Origin: CAYRQF01 sp964615845 | GTDB taxonomy: Bacteria > Patescibacteriota > Minisyncoccia > Phycocordibacterales > CSBR16-119 | Length of the DNA: 50,525 nt | Assembly (NCBI GenBank): GCA_964615845.1 | Contig: CAZTRC010000003.1 | Location: 1 to 50,525 of the forward strand | Direction of reading: 5' to 3' | Shown here: positions 31,443 through 39,662 of the stretch, piece after piece | How positions within the stretch are numbered: position 1 is the first letter of the stretch | Layout: the number at the start of each line of letters is the position of its first letter | Notes under the pieces: model-generated | What the model was told of the DNA's origin: nothing | What the model saw: the letters and a program-made list of their open reading frames with translations, nothing else | The model's database searches: none | Program-made: the position numbers and the translations under genes

Positions 31443-31592
31443 ATTTTTTGTTACAAAAATATCCGCAAAGTGTCTTTAACGACAAATGCGGATTTCTAAC
31501 CAATTTTCAGGTTTTATGAGGTGCTTGCAAACTTTGCGAGTCTCATAAGGCTAGCCTAAAAATCCGACTAATAACGGATGCATTCTATTATA
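31443..31592 (-). promoter_or_regulatory. Promoter and structured leader of rpsA
   Basis: On the minus strand TATAAT (31592-31587) gives a leader of about 138 nt. It contains a nested hairpin at 31514-31547 (TTATGAG/CTCATAA outside, CTTGCAAA/TTTGCGAG inside as read on the plus strand). A second stem lies at 31461-31493 (ATCCGCA/TGCGGAT with an inner TGTC/GACA) and on the minus strand is followed by ATTTTTG, 19 nt before the ATG. The second stem has a terminator or ribosome-blocking shape, suggesting feedback control of S1. Confidence 0.55.
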
Positions 31593-31650
31593 GATATCCT
31601 TTTTTGGCAAGGTTTCCACAAGAGCGCAGCGCAAGCTATCGGTTTTGGGG

Positions 31651-31656
31651 TATAAT
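31651..31656 (+). promoter_or_regulatory. -10 element of the 31686 gene
   Basis: TATAAT with a leader of about 23 nt, divergent from the rpsA promoter about 60 nt away. Confidence 0.5.
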
Positions 31657-31685
31657 TAGCAAGTTATTTTTAAAACTATTTTATT

Positions 31686-32051
31686 ATGAAAAATATTTCA
31701 GACTATTATTCAAAGGCGACCCAAAGCGTCTTTATCGTCGCCGGAATCTTGATGCTCGTGACTTTTCCATACTTTTTTACCAAGTTTGAGATGTCGACTT
31801 ATATCCTCTTGTCTGTTGTCGTGCTTTTAGCTATTGCTGCTGGGTTGTCGGCGAGTGGTAGCGCTTTGGCCAAAAAGATGAACGTCGCTATCGCTATCTT
31901 CGCTTGCGCCGTTTCTTCTTATCGTGCCATCACTATATTTTTCAATGGCTCCGAAGAACCATTGGCCATATTTTCATTCTGGGTGCTTCAAATTTTATCT
32001 CTCTTATTCTTTTTTGCGATATACTTCAGCATAAGAGCGGCGAATAAGTAA
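31686..32051 (+). CDS. Four-helix membrane protein
   Basis: 121 residues. Hydrophobic segments at about 14-32 (SVFIVAGILMLVTFPYFF), 38-55 (YILLSVVVLLAIAAGL), 66-83 (VAIAIFACAVSSYRAITIF) and 92-115 (LAIFSFWVLQILSLLFFFAI). Unknown family. It ends 4 nt before the HerA/VirD4-like ATPase, so they are probably co-transcribed and may work together at the membrane. Confidence 0.7.
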   Translation: MKNISDYYSKATQSVFIVAGILMLVTFPYFFTKFEMSTYILLSVVVLLAIAAGLSASGSALAKKMNVAIAIFACAVSSYRAITIFFNGSEEPLAIFSFWVLQILSLLFFFAIYFSIRAANK

Positions 32052-32055
32052 GCAA

Positions 32056-33891
32056 ATGGATCCTGACAATGTCACATATTTTGGAGAAACCGATTTCCGG
32101 GGAGAGAAGCGGAGTTTCGGCATAAGAAACGAGGACAGGTCTCGGCATGTTTATGTTATTGGAAAGACGGGCATGGGTAAATCGACCCTCCTCGAAAACA
32201 TGGCGGCGCAGGATATCCAAAACGGCGAAGGTATGTGCTTCATCGATCCACACGGAAGCGCCATCGACACCCTTCTCGAGTACATTCCGGAAAACCGCAT
32301 CAAAGACGTCGTCTATTTTGCACCCTTCGATTCCGACTATCCGATTGCTTTCAATGTCATGGAAGATATCGGTATCGACCAGCGTCACTTGGTAGTTTCG
32401 GGGCTCATGTCAGCTTTCAAGAAAATTTGGGTGGACGCTTGGTCAGCTAGGATGGAGCACATTTTGAATAACACTATTTTGGCGCTCCTTGAATATCCGG
32501 GCTCAACTCTTCTCGCGGTCAATCGCATGTACGCCGACAAGGGCTTTCGCGAGGAAGTAGTGTCGAAAGTAACCGACCCAGCGGTGCGGAGCTTTTGGAA
32601 TGAAGAATTTGCCAAGTGGGATGAGCGATTTATGCGCGAAGCGACTGCGGCCATCCAAAACAAAATCGGCCAATTCACCTCAAACCCCCTCATTAGAAAC
32701 ATTGTTGGCCAAGAAAAATCGAGTTTCAACATCCGTGAAATGATGGATGAGAAAAAGATTTTCTTGGTGAACCTTTCCAAGGGTCGCATTGGCGAACAGA
32801 ACGCCGGACTTCTCGGCGCCATGATTGTGACGAAAATTTATTTGGCGGCGATGTCGCGAGCGGAAGTTGCCAAGACCGAAATGGCCAAACTCCCGCCATT
32901 TTTTCTCTTCGTCGACGAATTCCAAAACTTCGCAAATGACTCTTTCTCGGATATTTTAGCTGAAGCGCGAAAGTACAAACTAAATCTCACCATCGCTCAC
33001 CAATACATCGAGCAAATGGAAGAAACGGTCCGTGACGCGGTTTTCGGGAACGTCGGTACGACAATTGCTTTCCGTGTGGGACCACTCGACGCCGAAGTTT
33101 TGGAGAAAATCTTTATACCGACTTTTACCGCCGAAGATATCGTAAATCTCGGCAAGTATCAGATTTACCTTTCACTTATGATTGATGGCGTTGGGTCAAA
33201 GCCATTTTCGGCAACAAACATGGCGCCTCTGCCAAGAAAGGCTATTACTTATAGAAATGAAGTCATCGAGAATTCTCGCGCCCTGTATGCACACACGCGA
33301 GGCGATGTCCAAGGTAAAGTTGAGAATTGGCACGCGACAGTTTTCGAAACAGGCAAAGACAAGAAAGAGCGCGAGAAGAAAGAAGTGTATCTCGCCGAAA
33401 AAGCTCAGAAGGAAAAATTGCTTTACGGCGATGTTGGTGCGCCGACAGGTCCTGCTAAGATAAAGATTCCGGACGAGATTTTTAAAAAAGTCGCAAGTGT
33501 AGAATCTCCGCGAGAAAGAGATGTGCCAGTTTACGTACCTAGGCCATCGGAGCCTGCACGCCAACAACCAAAGCCTCAAAATAAATTTGTCGGTAACAAA
33601 AACCCATCGGAAAAAAACAAAGGACTCCTGAAAGACGTTTTGTCTAAAGCTCTACAAAAGCCGAGTACGCCAGAACAAAAACCAGTATCTGTCTCGGGAG
33701 GAGCTCCGACTTTGCCCCCACAACACGCCTCAAGTAATCCACCAAGCGATGTGCCAAAAGATGTACAACCAAAAACCGAGTCTGTTAAAATAGACGAAGT
33801 AGAAAAAAAGGCGCCCGAACAAACGCCTGCTCCAAAACCGCAAAAACCAAAAGAGGTTCCTGAGGATATTTTGAAACAGATTTTAGAATAA
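32056..33891 (+). CDS. HerA/VirD4-like P-loop ATPase (type IV secretion coupling-protein type)
   Basis: 611 residues. Walker A VIGKTGMGKSTLLENM (GKTGMGKST at 36-44) is followed by FIDPHG. Walker B is PPFFLFVDEFQNF (about 280-292), then AEARKYKLNLTIAHQYIEQM and the FGNVGTTIAFRVG sensor region. These features place it with the HerA/TraG/VirD4 motor family that moves DNA or protein through a membrane channel. The last 150 residues are Pro/Lys-rich and disordered (for example KPQNKFVGNKNPSEKNKG). No N-terminal membrane helices, unlike true VirD4; the preceding four-helix protein could supply the anchor. T4SS_pilin-like genes lie 13 kb downstream. Confidence 0.82.
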   Translation: MDPDNVTYFGETDFRGEKRSFGIRNEDRSRHVYVIGKTGMGKSTLLENMAAQDIQNGEGMCFIDPHGSAIDTLLEYIPENRIKDVVYFAPFDSDYPIAFNVMEDIGIDQRHLVVSGLMSAFKKIWVDAWSARMEHILNNTILALLEYPGSTLLAVNRMYADKGFREEVVSKVTDPAVRSFWNEEFAKWDERFMREATAAIQNKIGQFTSNPLIRNIVGQEKSSFNIREMMDEKKIFLVNLSKGRIGEQNAGLLGAMIVTKIYLAAMSRAEVAKTEMAKLPPFFLFVDEFQNFANDSFSDILAEARKYKLNLTIAHQYIEQMEETVRDAVFGNVGTTIAFRVGPLDAEVLEKIFIPTFTAEDIVNLGKYQIYLSLMIDGVGSKPFSATNMAPLPRKAITYRNEVIENSRALYAHTRGDVQGKVENWHATVFETGKDKKEREKKEVYLAEKAQKEKLLYGDVGAPTGPAKIKIPDEIFKKVASVESPRERDVPVYVPRPSEPARQQPKPQNKFVGNKNPSEKNKGLLKDVLSKALQKPSTPEQKPVSVSGGAPTLPPQHASSNPPSDVPKDVQPKTESVKIDEVEKKAPEQTPAPKPQKPKEVPEDILKQILE

Positions 33892-33892
33892 A

Positions 33893-35341
33893 ATGAAGCG
33901 AAGACAATTGTCACAATTACTTGGGCTGACCGTAATGTTACTAGCCACGCCGATCCTGGCGTTTGCTGATATTTCTGTGACCGAAATCGCCTGGATGGGG
34001 ACGGCTGCGAGCGCGAATGATGAGTGGATCGAAATCTATAATAGCGGATCGGCCTCCGTGAATTTGTCTGGTTACACTTTGAATGCGGCTGATGGCACCC
34101 CCTCGATTAATCTCTCGGGGTCGATTGGAGCAGGGGAATATAAACTGCTTGAACGCACTGACGACACAACCTTTCCAGGCATCACGGCACTTTCCATCTT
34201 TACCGGAGCACTTGGAAATGAAGGTGAGAGTTTGGTCCTTAAAGATGGTGCCACAACAATTCAGACGATGAATTTCGCTGGTGGCTGGCCGGCGGGAAGC
34301 GCGACGACGCGCGAGACTATGCAACTTAGCGGCACCTCTTGGGTTACCGCTTCAGAAACAGCAGGTAGTGCGACAACAGCGAACGGCGACGATGACGATG
34401 GCGGAGACGATGACACAGGGGACGACGATGATACTGGCGACGATGACGACACTGGGATGGATGATGATGACGATGGCGATGATGATGACGACGATGATGA
34501 CGAGAATGCTTCTGGTACCAAGCAACAACCGCAGCGTAAAATTTACGACGATATGATTTTTGAGGTAGACTTTCCGTCGCGCGTCATTGCTGGAAGTCCC
34601 GCCAAGTTTAGCGCCGTAGCGCTTGATTTCAACCGGACGAAGATTCGCAAAGGTCAATATATTTTTAACATGGGTGACGGTACGGTCAGGACGTTTTCAA
34701 AGAGTTGGAACGGCGATATCAAAGGATTTTTCTATCATACCTATGACTATCCCGGCACATATAGTATTTCTATAAATTATTACGAGACCTATTTCGAAGG
34801 AGTTGCGCCGGAAGTCGAGGATGATTTTACTATCGATGTTCTCCCTCCGGAGATTTCGATTGTGCGTGTTCACTCTGATGGTGCTATCGAGATGAAAAAT
34901 TCATCTTCTGTTTCGATAGACATAAGCGGATGGAAACTTTCGGACGGATTTGGCCACACTTTCGCTATCCCAGAGAAATCAGTTATTCTCTCGGGCAAAA
35001 CCGCCGTCTTTCCGAAGAAACGTACTCGGCTTGAAGCTCTCGGTGGGGTGACTCTCGTGACCCCGACAGGAGCCTTGGTTCATTCGACAATTGAAACCAA
35101 GTCGATTCTCAAAGCCTCGAACACCGCCGTAAAACCGATAAGTAAAACCGCTGAGAGTGAAGTTTTGGGCGCGAGCATTGCCTCGGTAGATGATGGTATT
35201 GAGACTCCCGCCAAAGAAAAGAGTCCAAACTCTTTGGTCTGGACTCTTCTCTTTGTCATCCTGGTTTTGATTGCTGTTATCGCCGTGCTTCTTTTAAAGA
35301 AAGATGAGCCGTTACAGGAATACGAACTCATCGACGAGTAA
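33893..35341 (+). CDS. Surface protein with two lamin-tail-like domains, PKD domain and poly-Asp linker
   Basis: 482 residues. Signal peptide MKRRQLSQLLGLTVMLLATP. Lamin-tail domain 1 at about 27-150 (VTEIAWMGT, DEWIEIYNSGSASVNLSGY). A linker at about 164-205 is almost only Asp with Gly/Thr. A PKD-like domain follows at about 215-310 (FNMGDGTVRTFSKSWNG and FFYHTYDYPGTYSI). A second lamin-tail-like region (EMKNSSSVSIDISGWKLSDG) and a C-terminal membrane helix (VWTLLFVILVLIAVIAVLLL) with a short acidic tail complete it. It is probably displayed outside and anchored at its C-terminus; the poly-Asp stretch could bind calcium. It starts 1 nt after the ATPase stop. Confidence 0.8.
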   Translation: MKRRQLSQLLGLTVMLLATPILAFADISVTEIAWMGTAASANDEWIEIYNSGSASVNLSGYTLNAADGTPSINLSGSIGAGEYKLLERTDDTTFPGITALSIFTGALGNEGESLVLKDGATTIQTMNFAGGWPAGSATTRETMQLSGTSWVTASETAGSATTANGDDDDGGDDDTGDDDDTGDDDDTGMDDDDDGDDDDDDDDENASGTKQQPQRKIYDDMIFEVDFPSRVIAGSPAKFSAVALDFNRTKIRKGQYIFNMGDGTVRTFSKSWNGDIKGFFYHTYDYPGTYSISINYYETYFEGVAPEVEDDFTIDVLPPEISIVRVHSDGAIEMKNSSSVSIDISGWKLSDGFGHTFAIPEKSVILSGKTAVFPKKRTRLEALGGVTLVTPTGALVHSTIETKSILKASNTAVKPISKTAESEVLGASIASVDDGIETPAKEKSPNSLVWTLLFVILVLIAVIAVLLLKKDEPLQEYELIDE

Positions 35342-36721
35342 TTATTTTATTGCTTGGAGTAGTTGAGCCTTTTGGTCTTCGATTGTTTCTTGGATTTTTT
35401 CGGCGATTTCCAGGGCTTTGAGTTTTTGATTAATTTCAATTTCTCCGGCAATCCTATTCACTTCCTGGGCAATCGACAAAGCCTCTCGATATTTGCCACG
35501 CTCAAATAATCTTTCAGCCTCATCGATAAGATTTTCCGCTTCTTTTATCTTGGCTTTGAAATCAAATTGTGGCTCCGAGACTTCCAACTCAGGCGTTATT
35601 GCGATTGTCGCGTTTTCTGAGACTTCAGTTTCTGGCATCGCGTCTTCTTTTGTTCCAATTAGTGGCTCCGAGACTTCCACGGAGGTTTCGGTCTTGCCGC
35701 TTATCGCTGTGTTTATTTTTTGCGCTGTTGGAATAATGCTTGGGTTCGGCACATTTGTCTCTTGAGGCGTTGATTCTTCGATTGGTAAAATTTCATCTGG
35801 AGTTTCGATTGGTGCTGGAGTTACAGTTTCTTCATATCCTTCGAGTTTCGCTAGGTCGGCTTTGATGTCTCGGATTTTATTCTTGGCTTTTTTGATGCGA
35901 GCATCAACAACCTTCTCTACTTCTTCGCTAAGGTCATCAATTTCTTTCTGGGCTTCTTTGGTCAATTTGGCGACGATTTGGTCATCGGTAGACTCAATTG
36001 CAAGACTCATCGTCGTGGCGTCCGCACTTTCTTCAGATGGAGCGTCGACAACTACGGCGATGATTTCATTTTCTTGGTCTTCAACAGCTTTGATTGTGCT
36101 TTCAACTTTGGCAATTAGAGTTTCAGCACCTTCATTTTTCTTTTCCAAGATGTCTTTATGCGCTTGCAAGACTGGTGCGAGTCTACCGGTCGTTTCTAGC
36201 ACGACTTCCACATCGCCTTCGGCTGAGAGAGTGTGCATTTCCTTGGTCAAGTTTTCGATATGTTCGTCGAGCTTGTCTTCCACAATCTTTTTTGTATCCT
36301 CGTTTAATTTATTGTTTTTGACCAGGATTTGGGTTTCTTCGAGGCGGCGTTCGACATTTTTGGACTGGACAACCATCTTGGCTTCAGCTCCGAAAGCGAG
36401 ACCCTCCTCGATCTTTTCGTTGACGTTTACTTTGACATTGTAGAGTTTTTCACCAGGTAGGGAATTGGACGCAGCATAAGAAACGCCCGAACCGCCGGCA
36501 ACAACAGCGATAATGAGAAGGAGAGCGGTCGCTTTGGCAAAGTGCCTGACTTCGAAAATTGAGAGATAGTTTTTCTCGCCCGGAGCTTGGATCTTGCCAC
36601 GGATCGGATTGAATGAAATGAACTCGGAAATCTTCGAACGTAAAAGAGACTTCTCGTTCTCGGAGAGCCGTATCTCTTGGACTCGCTTTATGAAATTTTT
36701 GAAATCTTGTTTGTTCATCAT
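35342..36721 (-). CDS. Anti-sigma-type membrane protein with DUF5667-like domain
   Basis: 459 residues. A cytoplasmic N-terminus of about 65 residues (ENEKSLLRSKISEFISF) precedes one membrane helix (FAKATALLLIIAVVAGGSGV). Then YAASNSLPGEKLYNVKVNVN marks a DUF5667-like start. The rest is a long acidic coiled-coil region rich in Glu and Lys, with a Pro/Thr/Glu-rich middle. The start overlaps the sigma-factor stop by 4 nt (ATGA), so the two are translationally coupled; this layout is typical of sigma/anti-sigma pairs. Signal sensed is unknown. Confidence 0.75.
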   Translation of the reverse strand: MMNKQDFKNFIKRVQEIRLSENEKSLLRSKISEFISFNPIRGKIQAPGEKNYLSIFEVRHFAKATALLLIIAVVAGGSGVSYAASNSLPGEKLYNVKVNVNEKIEEGLAFGAEAKMVVQSKNVERRLEETQILVKNNKLNEDTKKIVEDKLDEHIENLTKEMHTLSAEGDVEVVLETTGRLAPVLQAHKDILEKKNEGAETLIAKVESTIKAVEDQENEIIAVVVDAPSEESADATTMSLAIESTDDQIVAKLTKEAQKEIDDLSEEVEKVVDARIKKAKNKIRDIKADLAKLEGYEETVTPAPIETPDEILPIEESTPQETNVPNPSIIPTAQKINTAISGKTETSVEVSEPLIGTKEDAMPETEVSENATIAITPELEVSEPQFDFKAKIKEAENLIDEAERLFERGKYREALSIAQEVNRIAGEIEINQKLKALEIAEKIQETIEDQKAQLLQAIK

Positions 36722-37248
36722 TTTTTTATCTCGTAGTATTCTCGTAACACTTCTTTCATCTTTTCGACCGCGCGGTGGATTTTGACGGAAACGTTGTTGG
36801 CTGTCATGTCGAGCGTGTCAGCGATTTCTTTGATGCTCATTTCGTTGATGTATCTCATCGAAAGTATTTCTCTGTCATCGGGGTCAAGTTCTTCGAGTTT
36901 GCCGAGGACGAAGTCTTTGTCAGAGCTCTGCATCGCTTCCTCACTTTCGTCTTTCTCACCTCTGAATTCGACGCCGGTCTCGGTAATCGCATCCAGGGAA
37001 TAGCTCTTTTTCTTGCGACGGTAGTCGATGATGAGGTTTTTCGCGACTTTGTATAAAAAGGCCCTCAAATTGTCTACTTCCTTGCCGTCCTTCAGGTATA
37101 CCCAGGTTTTGGTGAAAGTGTCTTGTAAAAGGTCGGTCGCCACCTCTCGATTCGAGACTTGAAAATAGCAGTATCTGAAAAGCGCGTCCGAGTTCTCTTC
37201 GTAGCATTTCATGAATATTCCTTCTATTTTCTTGTGATCTTTCGACAT
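36718..37248 (-). CDS. ECF-type RNA polymerase sigma factor
   Basis: 176 residues. Region 2 is seen in ALFRYCYFQVSNREVATDLL, QDTFTKTWVYL and FLYKVAKNLIIDYRRKKK. Region 4 is in LEELDPDDREILSMRYINEM, SIKEIADTLDMTANNVSVKI and HRAVEKMKEVL. There is no region 1 or 3, as in ECF sigma factors. Followed with overlap by its membrane-bound partner. I did not find a clear target promoter pattern; the promoter of this gene is also unclear. Confidence 0.88.
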   Translation of the reverse strand: MSKDHKKIEGIFMKCYEENSDALFRYCYFQVSNREVATDLLQDTFTKTWVYLKDGKEVDNLRAFLYKVAKNLIIDYRRKKKSYSLDAITETGVEFRGEKDESEEAMQSSDKDFVLGKLEELDPDDREILSMRYINEMSIKEIADTLDMTANNVSVKIHRAVEKMKEVLREYYEIKK

Positions 37249-37365
37249 ATATGACGTATTTTGGGGGTCTTTATTACAACTACGATATTAGCATAAATAG
37301 GTCAAAATGGCTTGTAAAATAGAGTAAAAAGCTCAAAGACCTTAGACAACATGCTTAAGGTGTGA

Positions 37366-37387
37366 GGCCCCGGCTTGCCGGGGTTTC
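37366..37387. terminator. GC-rich hairpin between the UDG and sigma genes
   Basis: CCCCGGC-TT-GCCGGGG, followed by TTTCG on the plus strand only. It lies 7 nt past the minus-strand uracil-DNA glycosylase stop but has no T-run in that direction, so its efficiency as a terminator is doubtful. Confidence 0.45.
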
Positions 37388-37393
37388 GTGCTG

Positions 37394-37963
37394 TCATCTT
37401 TTTATATTCTTCAATATAAGTGGAATCTTTTTGAAATCCTCGATGAGCGTCTCGCGCATACCGCCGTTGTAGAGCGCGGCGGCTGGGTGATAGAGAGGGA
37501 AGAAGTATTCGGTATCGAAGCCTTTTATTTTTCTGTGAAGAAGTTCTCCGTGAACGAGCGAAATCTTTTCGGTGGGGAAGAATCTATTGAGCGCGTGTCT
37601 CCCCAAGAAAATAATTATTTTTGGCTTGATGAAATTGAGTTCGGCGGTAAGCCACGGCCAACAAGCGGCGATTTCGTCCGGCTCGGGATCGCGATTGTCG
37701 GGCGGACGATACTTCACGGTGTTGGTGATGTAGATATCGGGGCGTTTCATCTTGATGGTCTCGAGCATTTCAGCCAGGAATTTCCCCGAGCGACCAACAA
37801 ACGGCCGACCCTCTAAATCTTCGGCCTTGCCCGGGGCTTCGCCTATAAACACTATATCGGCCTCTGGATTACCATCACCAAAAACTGGCTGAGTCACCAA
37901 AGGCTTCAATTTGCAATTATTTTTCTTGTGCCATTTTTGGTGGATACCTAGTAGGGTTTGCAT
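37394..37963 (-). CDS. Uracil-DNA glycosylase, family 4-like, with missing Fe-S ligands
   Basis: 189 residues. The active-site motif IGEAPGKAEDLEGRPFVGRS is the family 4 signature, and the later LYHPAAALYNGG carries the second catalytic motif (H-P). NTVKYRPPDNRDPEPDE matches the family segment, but the usual Lys-Cys is Lys-Tyr and the N-terminal C-x2-C is reduced to one Cys (KKNNCKL). At least two of the four iron-sulfur cysteines are therefore absent. Uracil excision should still be possible in principle. The gene is divergent from the 38000 operon. Confidence 0.8.
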   Translation of the reverse strand: MQTLLGIHQKWHKKNNCKLKPLVTQPVFGDGNPEADIVFIGEAPGKAEDLEGRPFVGRSGKFLAEMLETIKMKRPDIYITNTVKYRPPDNRDPEPDEIAACWPWLTAELNFIKPKIIIFLGRHALNRFFPTEKISLVHGELLHRKIKGFDTEYFFPLYHPAAALYNGGMRETLIEDFKKIPLILKNIKR

Positions 37964-37974
37964 TTGCTAAGTTT

Positions 37975-37993
37975 ATTATATTTCTGTTAATAT
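37975..37993. promoter_or_regulatory. Back-to-back promoters of the UDG gene and the 38000-39335 operon
   Basis: Minus strand: TATAAT (37980-37975), 11 nt before the UDG ATG. Plus strand: TGTTAATAT (37985-37993), 6 nt before ATG 38000. Only 36 nt separate the two start codons. Confidence 0.55.
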
Positions 37994-37999
37994 CTCCAA

Positions 38000-38233
38000 A
38001 TGGGAATCAAAGATTTTTTTATGAAGAAAATGCTCGGGAGCCAGCTCAAGAAATCTGGCTTGCCAGAAGCACAGCAGGAAAAAGTGATGAACGCTATGAT
38101 CGCCAATCCGGCGCTCTTTCAGAAAATCGCCAAAGAAATCAAAGAACTTGAAAAAGGCGGCAAGAATCAGATGTTCGCCTCGATGGAAGTGATGAAGAAA
38201 TATCAAAATGAACTAAGGAATTTGATGCAGTAA
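38000..38233 (+). CDS. 77-residue helical protein upstream of ychF
   Basis: Not recognised beyond similarity in style to small CPR helical proteins. MGIKDFFMKKMLGSQLKKSG is followed by a helix QQEKVMNAMIANPALFQKI and a basic C-terminus (MEVMKKYQNELRNLMQ). No membrane segment. It is 1 nt from ychF, so it is translated from the same mRNA and may act with it on ribosomes (inference from position). Confidence 0.65.
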   Translation: MGIKDFFMKKMLGSQLKKSGLPEAQQEKVMNAMIANPALFQKIAKEIKELEKGGKNQMFASMEVMKKYQNELRNLMQ

Positions 38234-38234
38234 T

Positions 38235-39335
38235 ATGGGACTATCTATTGGCATTGTCGGGCTTCCGAACGTGGGCAAATCCACGCTTTTTAACGCTCTC
38301 ACCAAAAAGGGTGTTTTGGCTGCGAATTATCCTTTCGCCACTATCGATCCGTCGGTTGGGATTGTGCCTGTGCCTGACGAGAGATTGGATTTACTTTCCA
38401 AATTTTCTGAGAGCAAGAAAACTATTCCGGCCGTCATAGAATTCGTCGACATCGCCGGACTTGTCGAAGGTGCGTCCAAAGGCGAAGGCCTGGGGAATAA
38501 ATTCCTAACTCACATCCGAGACGTTGACGCTATCCTCCAAATGGTGCGAATTTTTCCTCTCGAAGAAAATGGCAACGGCATCATGCACGTCTATGGCAAC
38601 ATCGATCCTCTGCGCGACATGAAAGTCATAAACATGGAACTTATTCTCGCCGATCTCGAGTCTGTCGATAAAAGGATTGGCAATATTTCTCGTGATGCCA
38701 AGCGTGGCGAGAAAGCGGCTGTGGCCGAAGACGCTGTGCTCCAAAAAGTGAAAAAAGTTTTGGAAGAAGAAAAAATGGCGAACACTTTGGTTCTCCAAGA
38801 AGCCGAAGAAAAGATTTTGAAAGGCATGAATCTTCTGACTTCGAAGAAAATGATTTTTGGTTTAAATAAGAAATCTGGCGTTCAGAATCTCGACGCGACG
38901 GATCCGGCGAAATTTACCGAACTTACCAAAGACATTGAAGCGAATGGCTACGAATACGTCGTCATCGATGCCAAGACCGAAGACGAGCTTCGCGACATGT
39001 CAGCCGACGAGAAAAAAGAATTCCGCGAAGGCGACGCAGATGGCATCAACGAACTCATTTTGAAAAGTTATAAACTTCTCGGCCTAGAGACTTTCCTCAC
39101 TACCGGGCCGGATGAGTCGCGTGCATGGACGATTAAAATCGGTTCGTCTGCACCTCAAGCTGGTGCCGCTATCCACACGGACTTCTTGACCAAATTTATC
39201 CGCGCGCAGGTTATCAATTGGCAAGATTTACTCGACTCTGGATCTCTCGCAAACGCTCGCGCAAAGGGACTGCTTCGCACCGAAGGCAAAGAATATATCG
39301 TAAAGGACGGAGATGTTATAGAATTCTTGGTTTAA
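38235..39335 (+). CDS. ychF: Ribosome-binding ATPase YchF
   Basis: 366 residues. Walker A GLPNVGKSTLFNALT is followed by NYPFATIDPSVGIVPVPDER and VDIAGLVEGASKGEGLGNKF, which are diagnostic for the Obg-related YchF/OLA1 family. FGLNKK replaces the standard NKxD, as expected for a family that prefers ATP. The C-terminal TGS domain includes AAIHTDFLTKFIRAQVINWQ. It binds ribosomes and affects stress responses. Confidence 0.95.
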   Translation: MGLSIGIVGLPNVGKSTLFNALTKKGVLAANYPFATIDPSVGIVPVPDERLDLLSKFSESKKTIPAVIEFVDIAGLVEGASKGEGLGNKFLTHIRDVDAILQMVRIFPLEENGNGIMHVYGNIDPLRDMKVINMELILADLESVDKRIGNISRDAKRGEKAAVAEDAVLQKVKKVLEEEKMANTLVLQEAEEKILKGMNLLTSKKMIFGLNKKSGVQNLDATDPAKFTELTKDIEANGYEYVVIDAKTEDELRDMSADEKKEFREGDADGINELILKSYKLLGLETFLTTGPDESRAWTIKIGSSAPQAGAAIHTDFLTKFIRAQVINWQDLLDSGSLANARAKGLLRTEGKEYIVKDGDVIEFLV

Positions 39336-39344
39336 AAAAGAAGA

Positions 39345-39366
39345 ACCCCGCCGTAATCGGCGGGGT
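39345..39366 (-). terminator. Terminator of the 56-residue gene
   Basis: ACCCCGCCG and CGGCGGGGT pair around TAAT. On the minus strand it is followed by TCTTCTTTTTT. It lies 9 nt after the ychF stop and may also slow plus-strand transcription. Confidence 0.75.
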
Positions 39367-39389
39367 CCGGTCTCTTTGAAGCCAAGATG

Positions 39390-39560
39390 TTACGGCTTCG
39401 TGATCTTGCTAACCATGTGTTCCAAGTCGTGTCCCGTGTTCGCCTTCAGCGAGCCGTCGGTGTATTGGGAGAGCGTTTTGGATGGCATGATGAGCAGGAG
39501 GGCGACAATGCAGAGCGCCCAAAGGCCGTGTTGTGCAGCCTGGTGTAAGAACTTTTTCAT
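39390..39560 (-). CDS. 56-residue membrane or secreted peptide
   Basis: Encodes MKKFLHQAAQHGLWALCIVA, a hydrophobic stretch to about residue 30, then a polar tail (SQYTDGSLKANTGHDLEHMV). Likely a signal peptide or single anchor. It has a near-perfect promoter, an A/C-rich leader (AATCCCACCCACGACC) and a terminator, which together support a gene despite its size. Function unknown. Confidence 0.6.
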   Translation of the reverse strand: MKKFLHQAAQHGLWALCIVALLLIMPSKTLSQYTDGSLKANTGHDLEHMVSKITKP

Positions 39561-39584
39561 GGTCGTGGGTGGGATTTGAGCTGA

Positions 39585-39613
39585 ATTCTAACCTCGAGTT
39601 ATATTTTTGTCAA
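39585..39613 (-). promoter_or_regulatory. Promoter of the 56-residue gene
   Basis: TTGACA (39613-39608), 17 nt, TAGAAT (39590-39585) on the minus strand. The -35 directly follows the terminator of the next gene upstream. Confidence 0.7.
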
Positions 39614-39618
39614 ACGAA

Positions 39619-39641
39619 AAGGCCCCGGGGTCCGGGGCCTT
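39619..39641 (-). terminator. Terminator of the 39663-40247 gene
   Basis: AAGGCCCCGG and CCGGGGCCTT around GGT, followed on the minus strand by TTCGTTT. Confidence 0.8.
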
Positions 39642-39662
39642 CAATTCCGTTCGAGCGTTCTT

